DNA from: Cloeon dipterum
Taxonomy: Eukaryota > Arthropoda > Insecta > Ephemeroptera > Baetidae
Direction: 5' to 3'
Assembly: GCF_949628265.1 (NCBI RefSeq)
Contig: NC_088787.1
Coordinates: forward strand, 29,626,501-29,690,500
Length of the DNA stretch: 64,000 bases
Positions within the stretch are counted from its first letter, which is position 1, and every line of letters starts with the position of its first letter. Made by a program: the position numbers and the translations under genes. Below the pieces are notes generated by a model, which worked only from the letters and a program-made list of their open reading frames with translations, made no database searches and was not told the DNA's origin. Shown here one piece after another: positions 1-13,400 of the stretch.

Positions 1-93
1 TTAATCTCTGCTAAAATTAAAATGCTAGAATAATATTTGAAGCACGCATCAAGCTGTTCAAATCTAAATTTTTCGCAATACTTTTTTTCACAG

Positions 94-3000
94 ATGGAAC
101 GTACGTGAAACGCCTTGGCCCCGAGTACAGTTACCTGGAGCTACAGGACATCATGGAGGACGAAGAAGAAATGCCTCTGGGCGAGGGTCCAGGTAAGCGT
201 CCTGAGCAATGATACACTTGTGAAAAGGTTCCACACTTGGTTTTCAAACACTTTTCACCGACAATCACTATTTTTATATTATCTGATTTTAACTTGTTCC
301 TTCACAATTCCATTTATGCACTTAATGAGCACATTTGCCTCCGTTTTTTTATACACATCTCAATGTTAATATCTTCTTACCAAGTTAACATTATTTTTAT
401 ATAGAAAAGGGAGCTTCTGTACGTATTTGACACGCCTGAGAGCAGTTTTCCTTATGATATTTACACTTTTGCACTTTTAGTCAATTGCTGATCATGAGCA
501 GAAAATGCGAATAGTAGATTATTGAGCATCAGAGGTTTCTAATTTGAGGACATAATCCCGCGGCAAGAGTGAGACTTAGTGAGAAGCAGTGCGAATATTG
601 TAGAATAATTATCAGTTAGAATTTAGAGTTATGGTATTTCTATTCATTTTTTGTGCATTTTTCGATAGAAAAAAAGCAAATTAGTGTTACTTAGCGAATT
701 TTATAAAATTTTCTGCATTGAAACGATTCGCAAGAAATAAATAGCTAACAGAGAACTAAGAGGAAAATATGCCCTCAAATGACCAGCTCAAATTTTGCTA
801 TGATTTCCCAATCGCACTTATTTCTGCATGAATTAACTTTTTTCAATTTCTATTATAAAGTTTACATTTCAATTTTGCGTTCAAACTATTTAATTTTCCT
901 GCCAACTATCTCTCTTCCTGATTTTTGATACTCTATAACCAAACATGGAACTTGTAGGCACGTGTTGCTTCATAGCTAATAGAGCTTATTGAACCGATTT
1001 TGATACGATTTGTCTTGTGCTTGTGCATGTCGCTAAATGGGTCCATCATTCTCTCACACGGACATCCCAGACGTATCTCTCTATCTACTTTTGACCAGAT
1101 TTTTCTATTTACTCATTTATACATAACATTTTTTCCTATATTTACATCAATTGTGTACTTTTAAGCGTAGTTACCACTTTTTATTCGTGTTTTTCTCACA
1201 CACCAGTGCAATAATTAAAACCTGCTATAAAAACTATTATTCTAAATAGTCCAAAGTAGTTGACGTTATGTAATTTTTTTAAAAAAAAGTCGAAACGAGA
1301 GTCGAGCGGTGCAAATGCCGTGGTGAGTTGGTTGGTGGGGCCCTAGACTAGAATTGAGCAGCCAACTGACCAGGGCCTTGACCACAGACGCGCTTTTCTT
1401 CTCGGTGCTAGTGCCTCCCCCGAAACAACTCACCCTCGAGAGGCAGCTCAACAAGTCCATCCTGATCGGCTGGAACGCGCCCGACTGTCCGCCGGGCACC
1501 ATCGACTGCTACCACGTTTACGTCAACGGCGTGCTCAAGACCACCGTCAAGGCTTCCGAGAGGACCAGGGCCCTCGTAGAGGGCGTCGACTCAAACAGGG
1601 TCAGTCAAACGAGTGGTCAAAAGATTCTGCGATGCCCTATAGCAAAGTTTGCGCCTGTAGTTCGTAGAGAAAAAAAAACACGCACACACCGATGAAATTT
1701 GGTTATTTTTTAAAGTTTAAAATTTTCCTAGAAAACTTATAGTTCAATAAACTCGTAAGACACACAATAATTAATATTTTTTTCATCATTGATTTCTTAG
1801 AAACTATTGTTCTTGTGTCTTACTTAGTGAAAGGAACTAAAAGTAGCTCTAGTTGTAAACTCATTTTAATTCCTGTTCATCATGATTCATAATGTGTTAG
1901 TTGGTTCATAATTTTTAACAAATACATTGTTGCATCAGCCGCACAGAATCAGCGTGCGGTCAGTGACCCCAAACCGGCGGACGTCGCGGGACGCTGCCTG
2001 CACAATGGTGGTGGGCAAGGACGTGCCCCTCGGCCCGACCACGGTTAGGGCGTCCAACGTGACTAGCAGTTCGGCGGTCATCTCGTGGCTCCCCAGCAAC
2101 TCAAACTGCCAGCACTCGGTCTGCGTCAACAACGTAGAGGTGCGCACCCTCAAGCCCGGAGTCTACAGGCACACAATCACAGGTATATCTGCAAAACTCA
2201 AATCTCGCCTAAAAATATTTGTGTCGACTTAATCTTGCTGATTTAAAAAATAAACGTGGTGTTAAAACGCCGCTATTTTGTTAGAAAAATAAATTAGCAT
2301 TTTAAAGCAATTATCCAAATTGGTCATCTGGTCTTTATCGTTTCCATATAAAAATCAAGAGGAAGTTAGGAAAGAAAGGGGCATATATAGATTAGAATGT
2401 TTGACTCAAAAGAACACGAAAGAAATTATTAGAATTAAAAACTTTCAATTTTTTGCCCTCATTTTCATTGTGAAAATCCTCTTTCCCTTCATTATCAACA
2501 ATTTCCTTATTTTTTTTTTAAATTATTTAACGGTTCTGCACAAATTTTTGTTGGTTTGCCCTTTGGTCCAGCTGTCATCCTTTTTGATCAAACAGAAACT
2601 ATCTTCGATAATTTATTTAGAAAAGGTAAATTTTGAAATAAAATTAGATGAAACATTTTCATCTCTTGAAATACTGTACATGGAATAATAATATCACACA
2701 CATCATTCTAGCATGTTCCTTTAAAAAAATATAGCAAAAATAGAAAACAGGATTGCATGAGACAATAAATTAGTGTTTATTATTTAATTGTTTTCGGTTC
2801 ATTTTTCGAAGTAATTTTTTTCGCACTACGAATAAAACGATAATTGGCTAATGTGTTTGCTCTCAAAGCAAATTTAAGCAAAAACATAAAACAAATGAAG
2901 GGAAAGGTTTACTAGATATTTTCTGATTTCATAGCTAGAGTTGAAATTTGTCTATAATAATTTCTTCTCTCAGGACTGGCCCCCAACACAACCTATAGAG

Positions 3001-6000
3001 TGACGGTACGGGCGAAAGCGATCAGGGCGCCCTACTTTGATGAAAAATCGAGCAACTTGCGGGACGACCGGCTGGCGTGCCACATCGACTTCCGGACGCT
3101 TCCAAAAGGTAAAGCCGACCCTGGCTTCTCACGCCTTCGTGTTTCAGTCAAGAGTTGTTTCATTCATCAGTTCTGACGCGATGCGGCAAAACTCTTTCAC
3201 ACCTGCAAACAGTTTCGCTCTCGCATTTCGAAAATAATAATTATGAATTTTTTCGTCCACCCAATGACCTGCCATACTAAAATTTATCTTACAATTAAGG
3301 TTTCCATCTTAATGCTGCTGCTTCCCTTTTGAAAATGAAAAAGATCCATATAATGATAGAAACGGAATTCATCCTTGTTGCTTAAAAACTCCCTTCTTTA
3401 TTATTCCGACAAGTTTTCGGGGTCGCATTTCATGGTATAATACACATTAATATAAATTCAAAACAATAATCCTGCAGAATTTTTAAGGAAGTTTTTCATC
3501 ATCGAGGATGAAGTCCGTTTCGATCATAATATGGAATAACCAACCTCGAGTGTTGACGTCAAAACCAATGAAATAAATATTTTCGTTTCATTGAGGCTTG
3601 CCAAAAGTTGAATTCACCGAGCTTTTGCAATCATCTTTTGGCTTTTTGTGCAAACATTTGAGCAACGTCTTTGTACGCATTATCACGCAAGCTTATAATA
3701 GGTAGTTACTGTTAATCACTCAAATGGACCGTAGTATGTGTCCACTAAGGGAATTTAGAAAGTATTAGTGAAGTATAAAAATTGCGTCTGTAGGAATTTT
3801 AATTTTCATAGTCACGATCAATCCGCTATATTGTTACGTTTATGTCCACAAAATCATTCACGGTTGGTCAAAGTTTTCATATTTGGCAAGTCCTCTCACG
3901 AGTTTCAAACTAGTTTCGCCTTTTGAGAGAGCGTAAATTTTTGTTTGGAAGGGTTTCGCGTGTCGCTGATGGCGTATTTTTACATAGTTTTTGAGCAACA
4001 CTGACCCCCATGCTTACATTTAGCCCAGCCCATAGCGCTAACCAAATACTCTGTGTTGCATGCGGCGACTAAAGGCACCAAAGGTGACTACAAGACTATT
4101 TATAAGACTCACTACTGTCTCTCTCTATCTATCTATCTTTCTCTTTTTTCCTTTCTTGATCCCTATCAATCAAATATGGAATCAAATTTTAATAATGCAT
4201 GCCAACCCATTTGAAAACCGTGATGGGCATCACTTTCTCGAAAACTCTCACAGATCACCTGCTCTTTCATCTGAAATCATGTTGTATTTTATTTCATCTA
4301 CATTAGCAAAAACAGTAAAAAAAGCCTTGTTCAAAAAGTAAAACACAGCGCTCGTGGTTTTAGATCTGACAAAATTAATAACCCTCCGTTCAGACCTCAT
4401 TATTTAAAAATTCTTTCTGTCCTTTCTGCTAATTTTCCTTCTTCCGAATGACCCTCTCCTAAAACCAAAATTGCAACCATGTCTAGCAATTTTAGTTTTA
4501 CGGCGAGGCTTCGATTTACGTCCTTAGAGCTGACAGATTCTTTTCCATCAGGTCTTCCTGACCCACCTGTTGACGTGCAAGTGGAAAACGGACCGCAGGA
4601 CGGCACCATGCTGGTCACCTGGATGCCCGTGGCCGGTTCAGGGGCGCCAGTGACTGGATACGCTGTTTACGCCGATGGCAAAAAGGTCACTGATATCGAC
4701 AGTCCAACAGGTTAACTGCATTCTTTTTCAAAATTCTATTCTGCCGGTCATAACATCGATCGTTGAGTTAAATTTCCAATTGAAGAAAAAATCGAAATGT
4801 CAGATTGAAACGGATAGTTTCCTCGACTTTCAGATATTGCTTTGAAATACGCTAGATATTTTGGCGCTGGAATTAATCAATTTTTTTCTCCGCCTGAATA
4901 TCTGATATTTGACACGTCTGGGGTCCGTAGTTTCTTCCTTTCCCTCCACGTAAAACAAGTCTTTTAAATCAATTTTTCTGCAACGCAAAAAGCGCCTGGC
5001 ACTAATCAATTCGGCTAAACACAGCTACAACTATAGAGTAATATAGATTTCTTGTCGCAACTCCGCACTTCACCTTTACTGTTGGCAACATATTTCGAAA
5101 ACAAGTCGGCGCAGATGCTGATCGCGTTTTTTTCCTCCGCAGGTGATCATGCGTTGATAGACATAGTGAAGCTGGTGGGACTGAACCCCAAGCAAGTGAC
5201 CGTGCGCACCAAATCAAGAGACGCTCAGTCAAGTGATAGTTGTCCGACCTCCATTCCGCCGCACGTACTGAGAGGCCAGGCAAGAGGAAACCAAAAAGTG
5301 AGCTTCTCTGAATTGAATTCGAGTAGAAAGTTGACACCTGCAAATCAGGACATGGGCATGAGAGCACAACCTGAAAAATACGGTCGTTACAATCCGCACT
5401 CCGCCATGCCCGCCCACATGGTGAGAAACCGAGGGGGCCGGCAGCAGGTCATCATGGACACTGAGGAGAACCTGAGTGACAAAGAAGTGTACCCGCCCAC
5501 CCACATGAATATCCCCAGTATAGGTAAGCGCCTTTTTCAATTCTGTAGGCTGATTTGATTTATCAGTATATATATTTACGTTATGTTTCATAGATTATAG
5601 TTTATGATCAGCTAATAAGCGCCTTGTGTTACAAATGTAGGCAACCGGCTTTACAGCTTTGGGTCTCAGGTTGCATACTCAAGTCATTCTTCAAACCTAC
5701 TAACTTTTTTCTTCTAAATTGGAGCTAAAATATTGCTACATGGAAATTTGAATACTTTCACGTCTTTTTATTTCATTTCATCAAAGCAGCTTAACTGCCA
5801 GACGAGCAAAACAAATCGAGTTGTTTATTAGTCCTTAGTTAGATTTTGTCACAACGTCTTGATTTCCAAATTTTAATTTGTTCTCATTTCTCCTGATCGC
5901 TCCTAAACACACGGCAAACACACGCACACAGAATTCGCTTCATACCCCGATTCCCTATCATTCTCCCCCGCAGAAATCACCAAGGACACAAACAGTGAAA

Positions 6001-9000
6001 ACTTCAGCGAGGACGACTTCGACCGGCGACGCAACTACGCTCCCCGCTCGCACATGGAGCGCGGCCGGCCGCCCCCGCCGCCCCACATGGGAGGCAGCAA
6101 CTCGCGCCACCCGGACGACTTCTACGGAGGCGAGGGTCGGGGCCGCGACCCCCGGCTCTACCGCGGCGTCCCCGGCCACGATTACCGCGGCCGGGGGGCA
6201 GGTCCGCCGCTGCAGGGCGCCCGCCGGGTGCGCTGGTTCGTCGCCCTGTTCGATTACGACCCTACCACCATGTCGCCCAACCCCGACGCCTGCGAGGAGG
6301 AGTTGCCCTTCAATGAGGGCGACGTCATCAAAATCTACGGGGAGAAGGATGCGGACGGCTTCTATTGGGGCGAGTGCCGCGGCCGCAGGGGCTACGTCCC
6401 CTACAACATGGTCATGGAGACCAATGACTATAAGGTCTGTGAATCGTTTACAAACTCTATTTTGATTTATCTGCCAAATTTTACTCTCAATTGATACAAA
6501 TAAAGAAATTTTAATTTGTGTGAAACTTTTGTTGCTTGACTGAGAGAGTAAAAAGTGTTTAGGATGGTGATATTATATCACCACACTATATAAAATGCTA
6601 TAGAGTTGTATACAGTTCTAAGAAATCAACGTAATATTAGCAAACGAAACATTTCAGAGTCCTTTTATAATGAGAGATGCATTTTATTATTTTAGGCAAA
6701 ATTATAAAAATATAATCTCTGCTGTTTTTTCCCGACAGTAACTATATGGTTTAGATTTATATAATTGAACGTGTTTAGGGCGAAGGTGGTGGTGGCCCAG
6801 TGAGTCACAGAGGTAGGGCGGACAGATGGGGTGATATTTACGCAAACATGCCAGTGAAAAAGATGGTCGCCCTTTACGACTACGACCCCCAAGAGCTGTC
6901 GCCAAACGTTGATGCCGAGGTAAACCTGCAGAAAAATCTTTGAATGTAAAATAACTAAGATCTTTATGATCAAAATCTCTTAAAAAATTTGTCTAGTCAA
7001 GCCTAGAGAACTAAATTTTAGCCTGTTAAAATTAAAAAATGCCAAAAAGATTTAATTGTTCTCTTTGTCTTTCTACAAGTTCTTTTTTATTTTATTATAG
7101 CCTTAAAAAATATGTCTTATTTTTTGGGGTCAGACCAACACCGAGTCTATTCGGTCTGTGCAGAAAGTAATGCAAATTTTTAAAAAAATAGGTTATTCAT
7201 CCTTCTCGTAAACTGTAATATTCACTTATTCACTGCGAAAAACGTCAAAGTTTATTTATACAAATAGATTTATGATGTTATATACGTAGTTGTGTTAATT
7301 ACATCAACGTAGACGCAATTTTTCCAATATTGATTTGTACCCTAACACATCAATTGAGAAATACATTGACCAGATTTTTTAATCCGTTGGAGTGACTTAC
7401 CTGGTGCTTTTCGCAGGTGGAACTGTCGTTCAAGACAGGCGACGTCATCTACGTGTACGGAGATATGGACGACGACGGCTTCTTCATGGGCGAGTTGGAC
7501 GGCGTGCGTGGCCTCGTGCCGTCCAACTTCCTCGCCGAGTCCACCGACCTGGACCACAGGCAGGGTAGGGGTCCCGGGCCGGGCGCCCGGGGCCCCCCGC
7601 CGCCGCCCAGAGGGCCGACCGACCGACGGAGAGGTGAGTGCGGCGCCGTGCGTGCGAGACTCCCTTGACTGACAAGGAACGCGCGACATGACACGAACAC
7701 CAACCAACCAACCAACCAAGTAGACCTCTGGTTCTTCTCGCCACTTTTGTTGCGTTAGAGCCGCTTTTCAAACACCCCAGATTTTTCCTCACCCCTGTCA
7801 ACCACGTGTGAGAATTAATATTGATTTGCAAATGAATGACCTCTGTGATACCCCTGGATAAAAGTCGGCTGATCATTTAAATTTCGATTTCGGCTTTTCT
7901 CGCCATGCTCATACACCAAGAATATATAAAACATAACTAGATGCTGATTTCTGTTATTATGGTGAAAACCGCATGCAAAGTGAACGTAAAACATAAAACC
8001 AAATCAACCCTCTATACACCTCCAGCTAGACGTTAAACGAGCGAAATGATGAATAAATTAAATAGATATATTTATGAAAATCTCGAGACACAAACGACAC
8101 CACAGAAAGACGAAATCAAAGCTACTCTCTCAGATTTTGTTTATGAGTTAAGAACCGTTTTGTGCGCCGCTGGCACCTTTTGGCCGTTGTCTTATTTTCA
8201 ATTGAAACCTCTCTCTTGTCAGTGTTTTTCTCTACGTGTCTGCCCCTCTTTCTATCACTGGTGCCTACAACTCATATATCATATATAATCAATCCTATAT
8301 AGCTCTCTTACACACGATATTATTATATAAATATTTGTTTGTGTTGACGGTCAATAATCCATCAGGCGGGGAGATGGAAGATTGACTGATTGATTGCTGG
8401 TTCTTATGCAAGCAGCGGAGATTCCTCTCGATAGGACGAAAATAATTAAAAAAAAAAACCGTTGAAAACGATTTAGGACTATAGCCGAAAGGTAGCTCGA
8501 AAGGAGTCTGCGCTTGTCTTCCTGTGATTTTTTAACTGTGGCAAAATATCATTATTGAATTTTTAATGTGCTCTCGTTGATGTTTATTGATATACAACCA
8601 GTCAAATACCTACGCCGCCCGCGGAAGCGGGCCTACAGTGTTCAGTGTTCTTTTTCCTTTGTGTGTGCATGCGTTCAACACCTTCCGAGCAATATTTGGG
8701 AGAAAAACGTAACCACCCAACCATTAAAAAAAACCAAATAAATCCGCATATTCCAAAAAGAGTAACTTGGTCGACATTCTGATTATTTGGCGAAGTTTTA
8801 AATTAAAAATAAATCTCTAGAAACTAAACAAGTTACTCTTTTCCCTCTTAAAATGAATGAGCAGGAGTAATTAAAAGGAGCTTTTCCCTTTTTCTCTTTC
8901 TCTATCTCTTGGGAATTGGTTTTGGTGGGCTTTTCTATTCTCTCTATCTAATTGTGGTGCTGCATTCCATTCATTTGTGGTGCTGCCGACCTGACAGCCG

Positions 9001-10487
9001 AGGGGCCACGTAGAGGACAGGTAAGTCGAGACACATTCGGTGTTGATTGCTCTCTTTCTACCAAATTCGTTCTCTCTTTCTCGATGTGTTGGTCTCTTTG
9101 AATTATTCATCATATTGCCTGCACATCTCACTGCTCCGTCTCTCAATCTTTTCCTCCTCTGGAATTTTCCTTGTTCCCCGTAAAACGGTCGACTTGCACG
9201 TGTTTTTTTTAGCGAAATTATTAAACAGAATCTTTTTCTCCTCGCCTCTCTGTACAACTTTTTATTTTTCTCCCGTTGCTACTGCTGCTGGTTTTCAGTT
9301 TGCAACTCTTTCAGACCACATGATGCAAAAACACACACAAACATGATCAGCAAGACTTGTTTTTTCAGACTTCTCATTTGCATATTTTGTACATATATTT
9401 TGATTGGTCTCGATTTGTTTGGGCCGGCATCTTCATCCCCTGGGGTCGGGGAGTGAGTGCACCTCTTTTGCAGAAAACCGCGACCAATCATATGGCCTGG
9501 TGGGGCGGGTCAAGCATGACCAGAGTATTTTTGAAGAACTTATATACTAAATTATATATATATACTGATATATATATATATTATTCTGCATGGTCACCCT
9601 CTCAAACGGAGTTAAATCATACTGTCTCTCAGACAATTATTTTGCTGCTCTGTAGATAATCACACACCACCACTGATACCACCACGTACCACCGAGATTT
9701 GAATCACTACTCGATCTCTGCAAAGAGATTCGTAACAACTGAAATAAATAAACGAGTTGCCAACTAGTTTTGGCAAATCGTTTCTAACTAGCACCCACCT
9801 CAAATTGAGTCGTCCGTAGTGAACAATATAGAATGCTCCACTAGCAAGATCAGAATTAATAAATATAGTGAGTGGAAAATAAGTCGGTGGGATTTTGATT
9901 GCTGGCATCTAAGGGGGAAATCACAAAATCTGCTTTTCGGTGTATTTTTAATCCAAAGGACCGACTCATTTTCTCTTTGAATTGTGTGACATCCCTTTTC
10001 ACTACAATACTTTCAGCACACGCACGCCTCAGTCGGAGGTGCGAGTTGTCGCGTCCACGCCCCCTCCCCCACCAAGCCCCCTCCGTGTGCCGGAGGACGC
10101 AGGCACGCAAAACTAACCAGTGCCGTTTTCTGTGCGTGTCGATTGCAGGACCCTCGAATGAGAGGCGGCGTGTCGCCTCGGAGAGGTGGTAATCTGCGCG
10201 ACATGGAGCCGGCGATGCCCTCTGCGACGACGCCTCCGCAGTCGACGCCGACGACGGCGGCCCCTCCGCCGGTGGCGCCGAAGAAGGGCCTGCCGGCCGT
10301 CGTGCCCGAATTCGTGATCCCGACCAAAGAGTCGCCGACGGCGGCGACGGCGGCGCCCAAGTTCCCAGAGGCGCCCAACTTCATGCAGAAGTTCACCGAA
10401 ATCACCGGCGGCGCCGCCGCCGAGGGGGAGAACCTCATCTCCAAAGGGAAGGAACTCATCTTCAAGAAGTTTGGCCTGGGCAACTGA
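94..10487 (+). CDS. Rbp: RIM-binding protein, C-terminal half (three FN3, two SH3)
   Basis: Presynaptic active-zone scaffold; in the family the SH3 domains bind proline motifs of RIM and voltage-gated calcium channels. The 5' part lies outside the window. Exons read as 94-192, 1412-1599, 1939-2182, 2974-3108, 4552-4710, 5143-5523, 5974-6434, 6779-6919, 7417-7633, 8998-9020 and 10149-10487, all phase-compatible, stop TGA. Exons 2-6 give three fibronectin III modules (for example [13 protein letters not shown] and [15 protein letters not shown]). Exon 7 holds an SH3 domain ([15 protein letters not shown] ... GYVPYNMV), and exons 8-9 hold another ([15 protein letters not shown] ... [10 protein letters not shown]). 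This matches SH3-II and SH3-III of the family, with an acidic linker and an Arg/Gly/Pro-rich stretch before SH3-II. The last exon codes an Ala/Pro-rich tail ending KKFGLGN. Exon 8998-9020 is only 23 nt but is needed to keep the last exon in frame. Family call is firm; the gene symbol is by homology to the fly gene. Confidence 0.93.
8998..9020 (+). other. 23-nt microexon of the RIM-binding protein gene
   Basis: The preceding exon ends at 7633 with one leftover base, while the terminal exon at 10149 must be read in phase 0. The 23 bases here, flanked by an acceptor ending CTGACAG and a donor GTAAGT, convert phase 1 to phase 0 and code AEGPRRGQ across the junctions. If it is skipped, the last exon reads into a stop after about 15 codons. 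The exon is inferred from phase and splice sites and was not recognised by homology. Confidence 0.6.
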
Positions 10488-13400
10488 GACGACGACGCAT
10501 ATCATCACCACACACGGCGCATTTAGATCGATTCCTGCCAATGGCTCCCTCTGGTTGCGTGTTTTTGTGTGTGTGTCCGACCCCGTCTGATGCAGGTCGG
10601 CGATTGAATGATTTACTGCTTGTTTGTTGAGAATGCGCGCGCACAAAAAGACTTGTAGATCGAGTTGTTGTTGTTCTTGTTGAGTGATGAGGCCAAACTA
10701 ACTGACTAACACGCTGTCTTTCCTACTCTTGTGTCTGCGTGCCGACGCCGCCACCTCCAGGCATCTTCACAAATTTCCTGTTCCGTTGATTTTCGTGCAA
10801 CAATTTGTGTTGTAATTCAGAGTTCTAAATCAAGGCAATCACGAAAACATTTTGGTCACAAATTGATTAACAAAATAATTTTTCAAGCTTTTCTTCCAAG
10901 GCGAGTGCATGCAATCAAATGGCAACGTGATACCAAAATGTATCCTGGCCCTGTCTATTAGACTGAATTTTTAATTTTTGGTTTCCATCTACGATGTTGA
11001 GAGAAAAATAAGAAAAAAGTGCAAGTCTAATGCAAAATGAAATGATTGCCGGAATTTGAAACTCGCGATTACATCAAGTTTTTATGAAGAGAGTGGAGAT
11101 CGTTTTCAAGCATTCAAAGTTGTGAAAAGTGAGACTTCTTGCGTTCTAAAATATCATTCAAAGCTTCAAAGTAATCACTCTCCGAAAGTAAAAACTACTG
11201 ACACCAACTCTAAAAAACTAGCGATCTCCGCTCTCCTGTCTCTACTAGAAAAAATTACTTCAATTTCCACGATCAGTCGCTGCGATAATGATGGTGGTAG
11301 AGTTAAAAGTTTCAAGAGCTCCCTTTATTTGAACAATTCGACTTTGAGCACAACGAGAGTGAGATATTGTGTGCTTTTCCAACTTGATAAATGATCACTG
11401 CCTTTTCTTTTACCTCTAACGACTGACGGTTAGTCCGAAAAACTATAGTAGTGTTTGATACAAATTTGAACGGTTGATTTGAAAAGAATATGAAAAACGT
11501 ACCTGGCGCTGCAGAACATCTTGTAAATTTAAATATTGCTTTTTATACGTTGGAGCGTGACTTTGCTCCGCAATAACTTAAGCCAAGAGAAGCATCTTGA
11601 TAGTAGTTAAAACAATCAGAGAGACAAAAAATTCATCAAACCTTGATTTCCCGAACAGAAAATCCGTTTGCCACGTGTAAAAAATTAACATTTTTCTTGG
11701 AGTCCAGCTTTATCATTGAGACTAAGAAGAAGCCGATCCTCGCCCCGATTTTGACCTCCCAGATGCCAACGTTTGGGTTTTAAAGTCCCAAGTGTTGGAG
11801 ATTGTACTATAAAATTGTGTTCTTCCAATTACTTCTAAACAAAAAATCTTAAAATTAAGCATTAAGCGACAAGAGGTTTGAATGAAAGTGTGGAAATGCA
11901 AGGACCACAAACTTGTACGCGAGATTTCACCCAAAGCGCCTGGAAGTGGTGGCCGGAGGCCTCTTTGCATACATAGATGTAATTGTTTGCACTGCAAATG
12001 ATGCAGAATTGTTGAGACGACAAAACTTACAAATCATTGAATTAACTATATCACGTACACACGGCCTGTCTACAATAGAGAAGTGTTTCTCTCGCGTGTG
12101 CATCAGGTCATATTCATATTATTATCGAAGAAAAAGAAAAAAGGAAACCGCGCGTGCTGCATCGATAGCCAACAAAACTGTGTAACGGCGTATTATTGGA
12201 CAAAACACACACACACACACATTCTCTCTCTTTCACACCCACATACACAATTATCGCTAAATCTCAATTATTGCAAACTAAAATGTAAGGTCAGCATGGT
12301 GACTGATTGATATTATATTCAAGGGAACAATAATGATTGTATTTCAAACCAAACGCAGAGTTGCATGCCCTCGGCCTTAAGATGACACACCCATGTTCAT
12401 TCTCATTAATTACGATTCTCAAGAAATTATTAGCAAAGCACGTAAAACACACCGCGTTTAAAACTCGAAATCGATACATATTCCCTTTGTAACACTCGTG
12501 TATTCAAAAACCTGTATGCTAACGAGGTAACAGAAACTGTATCCAGCGCGAAAATTCAGAGCAAAAGACTCTCTCTCTCTATCTCTCTCTCTCTCGACCC
12601 TTGACACAACTCTCACACGATATAATTATAGGAAACACAATTATTACGCGCTCTGAGGATGGTGCCCTATCTCTTCTTCGAATATCCAGCACAAATCTAG
12701 ACGTGGTCTTTCATGAGTGTACTGTAGCCCTCCTCGACAAAAATGCAGAATCTATGAAGCCGGCGGCCGTTGCTTTTGGGGAAATGCCCGCCGGTCTATG
12801 TCTCACACTTGAAAATATTGCATACAAAAGAAAAGTAATTTTCTCTATTTACATGATCATGTTTTCGTCTCAGGGTTCGCCTAAGGAGTTTTGTGGCCCC
12901 TAGGATGCAGTTTGCGTTCCCTTAGTATATATTTGATTCTTAAAAAAACATATCAAATTTGTTTACTTTTCATGTGTTTAGGAAACAGAGAAACGCATTC
13001 GGTACTTTCAAAAAGCGCCAGGGGCTTCAATTTTGTAAAATCAGTTTGATGAATAGTATACATGGCAAAAATGGAAAGTAGACATTTTCTATTTTTTTTT
13101 TCATTTTAATCCTGGCGCTGTTCAACGTTGCTTTTTATTAGTATTTCGCCATCGCCCATTTGCTGTATAAAATCAATCCCATTCTGACACACCCGTGGTG
13201 TGTGAAATCAGCTTTAAAGCTCAAACTTGATTCCCAAAACTCGTGAAATCAGTTTTTTACATTGCATAAATATTAAGCGAATTCCGACGGGCCGGAAATC
13301 CTGAGTTGTCCTCTGTTGCAACCGCGCCGCGTCCCGCACGCCCTCCCAAATTTATCGACATGTGTCCGTGGCCGCGGTGCTCTTCGATGTTACTGAAAAA

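Noticed and set aside
6563-6582. Palindrome GGTGATATTATATCACC in a RIM-BP intron
   Set aside because: Short, isolated and AT-rich; likely chance.
9539-9583. TA-rich and other simple repeats (AC, CT and ACCA runs)
   Set aside because: Ordinary microsatellites; no CRISPR or other structured array is present.
12601-12903. 100-codon open frame downstream of the RIM-binding protein
   Set aside because: No splice or promoter support, no family resemblance, and composition like the flanks.
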